Below, one piece after another: positions 24,972 through 33,599 of a stretch of 64,000 nucleotides of DNA; positions within the stretch are counted from its first letter, which is position 1, and each line of letters begins with the position of its first letter. The translations under genes were made by a program, and so were the position numbers. Source of the stretch: Thalassobaculum_A sp040219615. GTDB lineage: Bacteria; Pseudomonadota; Alphaproteobacteria; Thalassobaculales; Thalassobaculaceae. The notes under the pieces were generated by a model. The model had not been told where the DNA came from. It searched no databases and saw only the letters and a program-made list of their open reading frames with translations. The stretch covers positions 124,001-188,000 of the forward strand of contig NZ_JAVJSE010000008.1 of assembly GCF_040219615.1 (NCBI RefSeq), in the 5' to 3' direction.

Positions 24972-26968
24972 CGCGGGCGCGGGTCACGGACAAGCTCCGG
25001 CTTGCCGGCGTTGCGGCGCGGCCGGCGTCCGCCGATTTCCCGATCGCGATTCCCCGTCTGCTGGTCGCCATCCACGAGCAGCGCCCCGACCTCGCCGAGC
25101 GCTTCGATCTCGACGATCCCGAGGGGCGCGCGGGCTACGTGACGTGGTGCCTGACCGAAGGCAGGAACGACTATCGCGGAATCGTCGACCTGGCGCGGGT
25201 CGGGGTGTTCCCGGGACTGAACGAGCCCGACCCGTCGTGCGCGACCGTCGACCCGACGCCGGTCACGGGCCTGATGCGGCTTGCCTGGCGCGCCCGCGAT
25301 GATGCGCGTGCCGCCTTCCCCTTGCCGGAGGCGACCGAGGCCTTCGTGTGGTGGTTCGTCCTGCACGGCGCCCGCGAGCTCGGCTTCGACGATCTCGTCG
25401 GTCCTGCGACCCGGGACGATCTCAACCGGCCGATGCTGCCGTCCGACGACCCGGACACCCCGCCGATCACCCGGGTGATGGGGTACCTGTGGCGGGTGCG
25501 TCCGGATCTGCAGGCGGCGTTCGGCCTGCAGCTGGCGGACATGCGCTGCCGATACGTCCGCTGGTACCTCACGGTCGGCGTTCGCGAGCACGACCTGACC
25601 TGGCTGCTGACACCGGAGCAGAGGGACTGGCTGCACGGCGCTTGGCCGGGCGCGCCGGGCTCCGGGGTGTCGAACCTGATGGGCGAGAGCTGGAGCACCG
25701 ACCCCGCGCTGCGGGAGCGTTTCGACCTGGCCGAGCCGTCGGGGGCGGCGGGACTGATCGAGTGGTGGCGAACGCACCGCATTCCGCCGCCCGGTTCCGG
25801 CGATTCGGTCGAGCAGGCGGGCGTCCGGCAGGGGAACGACGACTTCGCGACCGGCGTCGACCTGTTCGGCTACACCCGCGGTGAACTCGGCATCGGCGAG
25901 GACGTGCGGATGCTGGCCCGCGCGCTCGCGACCACCGGGGTGCCGCACGCCGCCATCGACGTCCGGCCGGACCCGTCGGTCCGCCAGGACGACCGGCGGC
26001 TCGACGGCATCCTGGCGGAACGGCCGTGCCACCGGGCCGTGGTGTTCGCAATGACCGGCGTGGAGACCGTCCGGGTCGTCGCGACCCGCGGCTTCGCCGA
26101 ACTGCGCGGGCGCTACGTCATCGGGCACTGGCCGTGGGAACTGCCGGTCTGGCCGGGACGCTGGGACGGCGCCTACGATCTGGTCGACGAGATATGGACG
26201 ATCAGTCGATTCACCCATGACGCCTTCGCCGGGAGGGCGCCGGTGCCGGTCGTGATCATGCCGCCGGCAGTCGAGCTGCCGGCCGATCACGGCCGTTGGC
26301 ACCGCAGCGACTTCGGACTGCCGGAGAATGCCTTCCTGTTCCATTTCAGCTTCGATTTCCTGTCCTATCCGCACCGCAAGAACCCCTGGGCGTGCGTCGA
26401 GGCCTTCCGTCGCGCGTTTCCGTCGCCGCGCGAGCCGGTCGGTCTGGTGGTCAAGACCATGCGGGCCGAGCATGGCAGCGTCGCCTGGCGACGGTTGCGC
26501 CGGGCGGCCGCCGAGGACCCGCGCATCGTGCTGCTCGACCGTACCCTGTCGCGGTCCGAGACCATCGGGCTGATGGCCAGCACCGACGCCTATCTGTCGC
26601 TGCACCGCGCCGAGGGCTTCGGGCGCGGCCTGGCGGAGGCCATGCTGGCGGGGCGGCCGGTGATCGCCACCGGGTATTCGGGCACTGCCGACTTCGTGAC
26701 CGAGGCCACCGGCTTCCCGGTCGACTACCGGCTGGTCGCGGTCCGCCCGGGCCAGTATCCGGGTGGCGAGAAGCAGCACTGGGCCGACCCGGACATCGAC
26801 CATGCAGCGGCCCGGTTGCGCCAGGTCTACGAGGACGCCGACAACACCCGCCTGATCGCCGAGGCCGGCCGCCGGCATGCCGAGCAGGCGTTCTCGCCCC
26901 TGGCCGCCGGTGCGCGCTACCGCGAGCGGCTGGCCTCCCTCGGCCTGCTCGATCCGGACGGCCGATAG
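24968..26968 (+). CDS. GT4 glycosyltransferase with four N-terminal 70-residue helical repeats
   Basis: 666 residues. Residues 28-271 contain four copies of a repeat spaced 66-71 residues apart (starting near 28, 99, 167, 233), each with a core like RPDL..AF.L......Y..W....G. From about 295 a GT-B enzyme follows: GYTRGELGIGEDVRMLARAL, the linker FSFDFLSYPHRKNPW, and the C-terminal E-x7-E site HRAEGFGRGLAEAMLAGRPV, all of the GT4 retaining family. It is coupled to the GT2 gene by a 4-base overlap, so the pair probably adds successive sugars. The repeats recur alone at 50421-51296. Confidence 0.88.
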   Translation: MTRARVTDKLRLAGVAARPASADFPIAIPRLLVAIHEQRPDLAERFDLDDPEGRAGYVTWCLTEGRNDYRGIVDLARVGVFPGLNEPDPSCATVDPTPVTGLMRLAWRARDDARAAFPLPEATEAFVWWFVLHGARELGFDDLVGPATRDDLNRPMLPSDDPDTPPITRVMGYLWRVRPDLQAAFGLQLADMRCRYVRWYLTVGVREHDLTWLLTPEQRDWLHGAWPGAPGSGVSNLMGESWSTDPALRERFDLAEPSGAAGLIEWWRTHRIPPPGSGDSVEQAGVRQGNDDFATGVDLFGYTRGELGIGEDVRMLARALATTGVPHAAIDVRPDPSVRQDDRRLDGILAERPCHRAVVFAMTGVETVRVVATRGFAELRGRYVIGHWPWELPVWPGRWDGAYDLVDEIWTISRFTHDAFAGRAPVPVVIMPPAVELPADHGRWHRSDFGLPENAFLFHFSFDFLSYPHRKNPWACVEAFRRAFPSPREPVGLVVKTMRAEHGSVAWRRLRRAAAEDPRIVLLDRTLSRSETIGLMASTDAYLSLHRAEGFGRGLAEAMLAGRPVIATGYSGTADFVTEATGFPVDYRLVAVRPGQYPGGEKQHWADPDIDHAAARLRQVYEDADNTRLIAEAGRRHAEQAFSPLAAGARYRERLASLGLLDPDGR

Positions 26969-28749
26969 CGGATACTCGACAGGCGGAACAGCAGAGGCCG
27001 GGCGTCCGGGCCGTCCTGGGCCGTCCGCCAGGGACCGTCGGGCGCGATCTCGATGCTTCCGGTGCCAGACGGCAGCTCGATCGGCCAGACGAACTCCCCG
27101 GTCGCCGGCAGCTCGAAGCGATCGATCGTCCGGGCGTCGCCCGCCGATCGCGCGACCAGCGGGCAGGCGGCGGCGAGCATCCCGTCGGCCCGGCCGGTCA
27201 GCAGCAGCAGGCCGCCCGCCGACAGCGGCTCGCCGTGCAACCGCAGGCCACCGAGGACACCGCCGTCGGGGCGAGCGTCGTGCCGCATCCAGCCGGGGGC
27301 CAGGGCTGGCTGCCGGGACGCGCGAAGCGGCCAGACGCCGACGTCGATCGCCGCCAGGGCCGCCGCTTCGCCGGCCGCCGGGAGCTTCCATCGACCGCCT
27401 TCCGACAGCAGCCCGGCCGCATGCCGGCGCTCGTCGGCGGTCAGCACCGCGACCCGGGCCCGGCGCCAGCGGGCGTACAGGCCCGGATCGGCCGCAGGAT
27501 CGTCGGGCCAGGGCGCGAGGTGGCCATCCGGATGCCGAATCGCCGACGCCGCCGCATAGGAGACCCGGCGCTCGTCGAGGCAGGCGAGCGCCTGGGCCAC
27601 GGCCTGCGGGAACGGGCGGACCCCCGCGGGCACCAGCATCGTCGGCGCCGGGCCGCGGCCGAGCGCTTCGGCCAGGCTGCCGGCGCTCTCGGCTCCGGCC
27701 GGCAGGGCGAGGCCGCGCGGCGGGGCGACGGCGATCATGCGGCCGGTGCCGGCCAAGGCTGCCACCGCCTCGACGGTGCGCTGCCAGGCAGTCGGCGTCC
27801 GGCCGGCCCCGCCGGCGACGATCAGGTCGAGTCCCGATGCCGGCGGATCGGCCGGCGCCAGTTCGACGGCAAGTCCCTCCGACACCGTGAGCCAGAGGTC
27901 ACCCGGGGCGTCGATCGCGAGTCGAGACGTCAGGGAGCCGACGGTCGGAGGCGGCAGCTCCGCGACGATGCCGTGCTCGCCCCGCAGGACGACACCGCCG
28001 CCACGCGGCGACGGGGCGAGCCGGCGGACGACGAGGCGGAGGCCCGGGACCCGTTCGGAATCCAGGTGGATGGGGCCGCTGCTTCGACGGTCCGCGGGCA
28101 CCAGCGGGCAATCCTCGAGCAGCATCCGACGCAGCGCCTCAAGGGTCTGCATGAGCGCTGCCGGCGAACGGTCGGTCGGGGCCAGGCCGATCTGACCCAT
28201 CAGCGCCGGCAGGGATTTCCGGACCCCTGCCGCCGGCGTGTCGACCGGCTGTCCAAGGTCGAGCCAAAGGTCGATCGGCGGCAGCCGGTCGGCGTCGGCC
28301 TCGATCGAGACATTGGCGCCGGCCGCCCCGATCGGCAGCCTGCCGGGTGGCGCCAGCAGCCAGAACTGCCAGCCCGGTGCGTTCGCCGCCAACTGCAGCG
28401 CCAGGTCTTCGAGATGCGGATCGGCACCGGTCAGGTCGACACCGAGCGTCACCTTGGCCGGGAACGGCCGGCGCGGCAGCCGGTCCCGCAGGCGCCGCAG
28501 GTAGTCGTGGTAGGCGCCGTCCAGCCGGCCTTCCGAGACCGCGGCCGCCGCCTTCGGGTGGGTCGCCAGATACCATTCGGCGGCGAAGTCGGCGTTCGGC
28601 TGCCGGCCCTCCCGGCTGCCGATGTCGACGAAATGAGCCAGCGCCGCGGCGGCGTCCCCCGGCGCCAGGTCCGGATAGGCGCTGCGGTACCAGTGGGCGT
28701 CGAACCGGTCGGCATCCAGGCGGAAATCGAGGGCGGGCCGCCCGGTCAT
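26917..28749 (-). CDS. Large protein of unknown function with N-terminal WYR-YPDL repeat motif
   Basis: 610 residues. The N-terminus has two copies of a motif common in alphaproteobacterial glycan proteins: HWYRSAYPDL ... HFVDIGSREGRQPNADF (16-54), then EWYLATHPKA ... YHDYLRRL (55-85). The rest has no catalytic motif I recognise; the region near 80-120 (VTLGVDLTGADPHLEDLALQ) and a later Rossmann-like stretch suggest a degenerate GT-like fold, and the end (FELPATGEFVWPIELP, FRLSSIRYRP) looks like a beta-sandwich. It is last in the NeuB operon, 17 bases after the transketolase stop. It overlaps the GT4 gene tail-to-tail by 52 bases. Confidence 0.75.
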   Translation of the reverse strand: MTGRPALDFRLDADRFDAHWYRSAYPDLAPGDAAAALAHFVDIGSREGRQPNADFAAEWYLATHPKAAAAVSEGRLDGAYHDYLRRLRDRLPRRPFPAKVTLGVDLTGADPHLEDLALQLAANAPGWQFWLLAPPGRLPIGAAGANVSIEADADRLPPIDLWLDLGQPVDTPAAGVRKSLPALMGQIGLAPTDRSPAALMQTLEALRRMLLEDCPLVPADRRSSGPIHLDSERVPGLRLVVRRLAPSPRGGGVVLRGEHGIVAELPPPTVGSLTSRLAIDAPGDLWLTVSEGLAVELAPADPPASGLDLIVAGGAGRTPTAWQRTVEAVAALAGTGRMIAVAPPRGLALPAGAESAGSLAEALGRGPAPTMLVPAGVRPFPQAVAQALACLDERRVSYAAASAIRHPDGHLAPWPDDPAADPGLYARWRRARVAVLTADERRHAAGLLSEGGRWKLPAAGEAAALAAIDVGVWPLRASRQPALAPGWMRHDARPDGGVLGGLRLHGEPLSAGGLLLLTGRADGMLAAACPLVARSAGDARTIDRFELPATGEFVWPIELPSGTGSIEIAPDGPWRTAQDGPDARPLLFRLSSIRYRPSGSSRPREASRSR

Positions 28750-28766
28750 GACGAGGCCTCGGGCAG

Positions 28767-30704
28767 TCAGCCGAGCCCGGCCCGGATCCGCGCGGCGAGG
28801 CTGCCGGCATCGAGCCGGTGACGGGCCAGGACCTCGTCGTTGCGCCCGCAGGCCGGCACCCCTTCGACGGCGAAGTGGTGCAGGCGGGGCGGCGCGGGCA
28901 GGGCGCCGAGCAGCAGCCCGAGATGGCCGCCGAGGCCGCCGAGCGGGAAATGGTTGTCGAGCACGAAGACGTCGTCGTGCCCGGCGACGGCCTCGGCGAG
29001 CCAGTCCGGGTCTACGCTGTTCAGCCAGGGCAGGTCGACGACCCGGACCGAGGGGCCGCCGGCCTCGGCGCACAGGGCGGCGGCCTTCAGGGCCTCGGCC
29101 AGGAAGATCGGACCGTAGGCGAACAGCACGGTGTCGCTACCCTCGCGCAGGGTGGTTCCCTGGCCCGGCCGCAGCGAATAGCCGGCGGGAATGTCGAACC
29201 CGCGCTCGACCGGCAGCGGGCACAGCCGGATATAGGCCCCGGCCGGATTGTCCTCGAGGCACCATCGGGTCAGGGCCTCGCACTCGGCGGCGAAGCCCGG
29301 CTCGACCACCGTCATATGCGGCATCGAGCCCATCACCGCGATGTCCCGGGTGCCCTGGTGGCTGTGTCCGGGACCGGCCGGGATCAGCCCGGCGAGCGAG
29401 CCCATGTAGACGATCTTCCGGCGCTCGGTGGCGGCGTTGTAGATCTGCTCGTTGGCGCGCGGCGTCAGGAAGCAGGCGAAGGAGTTGGCAACCGGCAGCA
29501 TGCCGGCGATCGCCAGCCCGCAGGCCTGCGAGACCATGTCCTGCTCGGCGATCCCGCACTCGACGAAGCGCTCGGGGAAGCGGTCGCGGAACGGGATCAG
29601 CCCGGTGTCGAGGATCAGGTCGGCGTCCAGTGCCACGACCCGGCGGTCACGTTCGGCGCAGGCCAGCAGCGTGGACGAGTAGCTGTCGATCATGCGTTCG
29701 CGGGGGCCGGCCGCCGCCGCGGCGGGCGCGGATGCGCCGGTGTCGATCGATACCGGGCTGGCGTCGGTGATCCCGAGCTCGCCGAGCCGCGACAGCACCC
29801 GGTCCCAGATCTCGTCGGCGGCCCGCCGGTAGTCGTCGGCCGACGGCGCGCCGCTGTGGTAGGGGTAGTACAGCTGGTCGTCGGCCATGGCGGTGTGCTC
29901 CATGAAGGACACGCCCTTGCCCTTCACGGTGTCGGCCACGATCACCGACGGCCGGGCGGTCTCGGCCCGGGCGTTCGCCAGCGCGGCGCCGATCGCCGCC
30001 ATGTCGTGCCCGTCGACGCGTTGGACGTGCCAGCCGAACGCGGCGAACTTCGCCGGCAGGTCGCCGAGGTCGCTGGTGCGGGCGACGAGGCTGTCGGACT
30101 GCAGCTTGTTGTGGTCGACGATCACCGTGACCCGGTCCAGTCCCTGGTTCACCGCCGACGGCAGCGACTCCCAGATCTGGCCCTCCTGCAGCTCGCCGTC
30201 CCCGGTCAGCACGTAGACCCGGCGGTCGCGGCCGAGGATCCGGTCGGCCAGGGCGATCCCCTTGGCCTTCGAGATGCCCATGCCGAGCGACCCGGTGTTG
30301 GTGACGATGCCCGGCGTGTCGATGTCCGGGTGCCCGGGCAGCCCGTCCAGCCGCCGCAGCAGATCGAGGCTGGCTTCCGGCAGCCGCCCGAGGCCGATCA
30401 TCACCGCATACAGCCCCGGCGAGTCGTGACCCTTGGAGGAGAAGTACAGGTCGCCGTCCGGCAGTCCGTCGCCGGCCATCGCCTCGAGATGCAGCCAGGC
30501 CACGATATCGAGGCTCGAGAAGGTCGAGCCGATATGCCCGGAGCCGGCCCGGGCGATCATGTACAGCGCATTGAACCGGGCCAGGTCGGCGATGGCCGCG
30601 GCCTTGGCCTCGGGGCTGCCGTTGCTGCGCCCGACGCGGTCGAACAGGGCGGTATCGGCCCGGAAGAGCCGTCCCTCGACGGTCTGTGTGATCAAGTCGC
30701 CCAC
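28767..30704 (-). CDS. Transketolase-family enzyme, full length
   Basis: 645 residues, both halves in one chain. The ThDP site is clear: GSGHIGS (54-60), KGH (91-93) and GDGELQEGQIWES starting at 168 with VDHNK near 200. The C-terminal pyrimidine domain carries the catalytic Glu in CGIAEQDMVSQACGLAIAG. The family transfers two-carbon ketol units between sugars. Many surface-sugar loci encode such an enzyme apart from the housekeeping copy. Lying between a CMP-sugar synthetase and a glycan protein in the NeuB operon, it probably acts on a sugar precursor or product of that pathway rather than the pentose phosphate cycle (inference). Confidence 0.93.
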   Translation of the reverse strand: MGDLITQTVEGRLFRADTALFDRVGRSNGSPEAKAAAIADLARFNALYMIARAGSGHIGSTFSSLDIVAWLHLEAMAGDGLPDGDLYFSSKGHDSPGLYAVMIGLGRLPEASLDLLRRLDGLPGHPDIDTPGIVTNTGSLGMGISKAKGIALADRILGRDRRVYVLTGDGELQEGQIWESLPSAVNQGLDRVTVIVDHNKLQSDSLVARTSDLGDLPAKFAAFGWHVQRVDGHDMAAIGAALANARAETARPSVIVADTVKGKGVSFMEHTAMADDQLYYPYHSGAPSADDYRRAADEIWDRVLSRLGELGITDASPVSIDTGASAPAAAAAGPRERMIDSYSSTLLACAERDRRVVALDADLILDTGLIPFRDRFPERFVECGIAEQDMVSQACGLAIAGMLPVANSFACFLTPRANEQIYNAATERRKIVYMGSLAGLIPAGPGHSHQGTRDIAVMGSMPHMTVVEPGFAAECEALTRWCLEDNPAGAYIRLCPLPVERGFDIPAGYSLRPGQGTTLREGSDTVLFAYGPIFLAEALKAAALCAEAGGPSVRVVDLPWLNSVDPDWLAEAVAGHDDVFVLDNHFPLGGLGGHLGLLLGALPAPPRLHHFAVEGVPACGRNDEVLARHRLDAGSLAARIRAGLG

Positions 30705-30729
30705 GTCACGGTCCCCTTCGAGATGGCGG

Positions 30730-31500
30730 TCAGTCCGGCCGCGGCGCGGCCTGGAACGGCGGCAGGTCGATCGGCGGCAGGGTGGCCTGGCCCCGCTCCA
30801 GCAGATGGTTGACGTACCACCAGTCTTCCTCGGTGTTCACGTCGAGACCTTCGTCGCCTTCGGTCAGGAACGGCATCAGAACCTCACCGGCGATGGTTCC
30901 ACCCTCGGTCGCGACCCGGCTCCAGGCGATCTCCAGGCTGGCATTCTGGACATGCACCACCGGCAGGGCTGCGTACTGGCTGGAGTGCCAGGGCATCTCG
31001 GCCGGTGCCATCGGCAGCAGCGGGTGCATGCGACGGCCACGCACGATCCACATCTTGGCCGGATGCTGGCCGCACTTCTCGACCGCCCTCAGGGAGTCGA
31101 CGCCCGGCTCGGCCCGGAACTCGGCCCAGGCCCGGCGGATCGTGCCGGCCTTCCGGAACGGGCTGGTCGGCCGCAGGATGCTGAAGGCGTCGAACACGCG
31201 GCCGTCGGCCCGCAGCGTATCGAGGGCGTAGACCACCCAGGCGATGTCGGGCGAGGTGTCGCCGGAGATGCCGGCCGGCCGCAGGAACGGCACCTCGGCC
31301 CCGTAGTGCCGGGCGATCTCCGCGTACAGCCCGGAGTCGGTGGCGACCACCACCGCGTCGAACACGCCGCTGTCGACCGCCGAGCGGATCGAGTAGGCCA
31401 GCAACGGATGTCCGCCGAGTTGCCGGATGTTCTTGTCCGTTACCCGCTTGGAGCCGGAGCGGGCCGGGATGAAGGCCACGCAGGTAGGGGCGTCTGTCAT
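30730..31500 (-). CDS. CMP-sugar (acylneuraminate-type) cytidylyltransferase
   Basis: 256 residues. The nucleotide-binding motif FIPARSGSKRVTDKNI is at the start, followed by GGHPLLAYSI, VATDSGLYAEIARHYGAEVPFLRP and LRPTSPFR, all of the NeuA/PseF/LegF family, which couples CTP to a 2-keto-3-deoxy sugar acid. The C-terminal NTEEDWWYVNHLLERG is also conserved. The ATG at 31500 is chosen over upstream frame because the family begins there. With NeuB encoded two genes upstream, the expected product is a CMP-nonulosonate or related ulosonate donor. Confidence 0.92.
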   Translation of the reverse strand: MTDAPTCVAFIPARSGSKRVTDKNIRQLGGHPLLAYSIRSAVDSGVFDAVVVATDSGLYAEIARHYGAEVPFLRPAGISGDTSPDIAWVVYALDTLRADGRVFDAFSILRPTSPFRKAGTIRRAWAEFRAEPGVDSLRAVEKCGQHPAKMWIVRGRRMHPLLPMAPAEMPWHSSQYAALPVVHVQNASLEIAWSRVATEGGTIAGEVLMPFLTEGDEGLDVNTEEDWWYVNHLLERGQATLPPIDLPPFQAAPRPD

Positions 31501-31575
31501 CGCCTGGGCCGTGGATGAATTGCCGGACCGCAACGATAGTGGCGGCGGAACACTGGGTAAATTACCGCCTGCACG

Positions 31576-32436
31576 TCACCAGGCGGTCCAGCCGCCGTCG
31601 GCGGTCAGGTTCGACCCGGTGACATAACGTGAGGCGTCGGAAGCCAGGAACAGGATCACGCCGTTGTAGTCGGACTCATCGGCCATCCGGCCGAGCGGCA
31701 CGCGGGGCTCGTAGCTGGCCAGGAACGCCGGATCCTGGTTGTTGAAGACCCCGGCGAGCGTGACGGTGTTGACCCGCACGCCCTTCCGCCCCCAGTAGCC
31801 GGCGAGGTAGCGGGTGAGGTTGTAGAGCGCCGACTTGGAGGCGGAGTAGGCGACCGGCTTGTAGAATTCCTCGCCGCGGTCGCGCCGGTACTGGTAGAGC
31901 GACTGGTCGGGCGCGACCAGCCCGTAGATCGACGCGACATTGACGATCGATCCGCGTCCGGCCGCGGCCATGGCGCCGCCGAACACCTGGCAGCACAGGA
32001 AGACCCCCTGGGCGTTGACCTCGAACACCCGCTGCCAGGACTCCACCGGATAGGTCTCGAACGGGCCGTTCTCCTCGAGCGGCGCGTTCGGCGGCGAGTC
32101 CAGGGCTGCGTTGTTGATCAGCACGTCCGGCGTGCCGGCGACCTCGCAGACACGCGCGAGCGCCGCTTCCAGCGAGGCCTTGTCGGTCACGTCTGCCGTG
32201 ATTCCGAGCGGACAGGCCGGCGTCCCGGCGAGGTCGGGAAAGGCGCGGGAGACGGCATCCTCGTCGGCGGCGAGGTCGAGGGCGGCGACCCGCGCCCCGG
32301 CGCCGGCCAGGGTCCGGCAGTACTGCCGCCCGAGCTGGCCGAGCCCCCCGGTGACGACCGCGACACGGCCGCTCAGACCGAACATGTCGAAGGGCGCGTG
32401 CAGCCCGCCGCCGCCGTGCCCCCCGGATTCGGTCAT
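31576..32436 (-). CDS. Short-chain dehydrogenase/reductase (PtmA-like)
   Basis: 286 residues. The NAD(P) motif is VAVVTGGLGQLGRQYC, then LINNAALDSPPNAP, SIVNVASIYG and the catalytic Tyr/Lys in YSASKSALYNLTRYLA; the end is SNLTADGGWTAW. The NNAALDSP variant resembles SDRs from flagellin-glycan (legionaminate) clusters such as PtmA. It overlaps the NeuB stop by four bases, so it is translated with NeuB. It likely oxidises or reduces the sugar before or after condensation; exact step unknown. Confidence 0.9.
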   Translation of the reverse strand: MTESGGHGGGGLHAPFDMFGLSGRVAVVTGGLGQLGRQYCRTLAGAGARVAALDLAADEDAVSRAFPDLAGTPACPLGITADVTDKASLEAALARVCEVAGTPDVLINNAALDSPPNAPLEENGPFETYPVESWQRVFEVNAQGVFLCCQVFGGAMAAAGRGSIVNVASIYGLVAPDQSLYQYRRDRGEEFYKPVAYSASKSALYNLTRYLAGYWGRKGVRVNTVTLAGVFNNQDPAFLASYEPRVPLGRMADESDYNGVILFLASDASRYVTGSNLTADGGWTAW

Positions 32437-33521
32437 TCTGCGCTGCCGCCGGCCGCCGCGGCGATGTCGTTGGCGGGAATCTGCTCCTCGCGGAACGGCT
32501 CGTCCCGTCGCATGGCGGCGGGCAGGCGTACCCCGAGCAGATCCTCGAGACGGTAGGGAGGCAGGTGCCCGCCGGGGCTCTTCGCGATGACGTCCTCGGT
32601 CGTCAGGACATGCCCGGCCGGCAGGTCGCGGGACGCCACCAGGCTCTTCGCCATCTTCTTGAGCGGAGCCTTCTCGCTGTCGTAGGTGCGCTTGACCCCG
32701 TCGCCCATGGAGATCCGGGCCCGCTTCAGGTCGCGAACCAGCTTCGACAGCCCCTGGCGCTCCAGCGAGAAGGCGTGGTCGGTGCCCTTCATGGCGCGGT
32801 TGAGCGTGAAGTGCTTCTCGATGATCCGCGCGCCGAGCACGTAGCCGACCAGGGCCATGGCGATGCCGCTGTCATGCGACGACAGGCCGATCTGGACATC
32901 CGGGAACTCCTCGCGGAACGTCTTGATGACGTTGAGGTTGAGCTCCTCGAAGTTCGGCGGATAACCGGACGTGCACTGCAGGATCGCGAAGTTCGGGTTG
33001 ATCGGTCGGACCGCGTGGTAGGCGCGGCGGACATCGTCCATGGTCCCGCCGCCGGTCGACATGATCATCGGCTTGCCGAAGCCGGCGATGTAGGTGATCA
33101 GCGGAATGTTGGTGAGGTCGCCGGACGCGATCTTGTAGGCCGGCATGTCCAGGTCGTGCAGGAAGTCGGCGCTGGGCTTGTCGAAGGCCGTCGAGAAGAA
33201 CAGCAGGCCGTGCTTCTCGGCGCGTTCGCGCATTGCGACGTACTCATCGCGCCCGAATTCGAGCAAGTCGCGATGGGCGCCGTAGGTGTCGGCGAACGCG
33301 TTTTCGCTGTTGTAGATCGAGTCGTACATTTCCGCCGTGAACAGCGCGCGGTTGTCGCGCTTCTGCAGCTTGACCGCTGAAGCGCCGCAGGCCGCGGCCG
33401 CGTCGACCAGTTCGAGAGCCTGATCCAGGCGGCCCTGATGATTGTGTCCGATCTCGGCTATGACGAAGCAGTCGCTGTCGTCATCGACCCGGCGTCCACC
33501 GATCTCTAAGGCTCGTAGCAT
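32433..33521 (-). CDS. neuB: NeuB-family N-acetylneuraminate synthase-like protein
   Basis: 362 residues: a TIM barrel then a C-terminal SAF (antifreeze-like) domain. FVIAEIGHNHQGRLDQALEL, VKLQKRD, FFSTAFDKPSADFL, YKIASGDLTNIPLI, LQCTSGYPP and EKHFTL are the NeuB barrel motifs; KSLVASRDLPAGHVLT begins the SAF domain. NeuB condenses phosphoenolpyruvate with a hexosamine-type sugar to a nine-carbon acid. The segment KGTDHAFSLE differs from the usual GPDH..SLEP, so the sugar may not be ManNAc. First gene of a five-gene operon; GGGGAGACGGGG precedes the ATG. Confidence 0.93.
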   Translation of the reverse strand: MLRALEIGGRRVDDDSDCFVIAEIGHNHQGRLDQALELVDAAAACGASAVKLQKRDNRALFTAEMYDSIYNSENAFADTYGAHRDLLEFGRDEYVAMRERAEKHGLLFFSTAFDKPSADFLHDLDMPAYKIASGDLTNIPLITYIAGFGKPMIMSTGGGTMDDVRRAYHAVRPINPNFAILQCTSGYPPNFEELNLNVIKTFREEFPDVQIGLSSHDSGIAMALVGYVLGARIIEKHFTLNRAMKGTDHAFSLERQGLSKLVRDLKRARISMGDGVKRTYDSEKAPLKKMAKSLVASRDLPAGHVLTTEDVIAKSPGGHLPPYRLEDLLGVRLPAAMRRDEPFREEQIPANDIAAAAGGSAE

Positions 33522-33599
33522 CCCCGTCTCCCCATGCTCAGGTGAATGTCGCGCCCTGATCCGCCATACGTCTACCAAGTCTGATGGTGAATCGGTACC

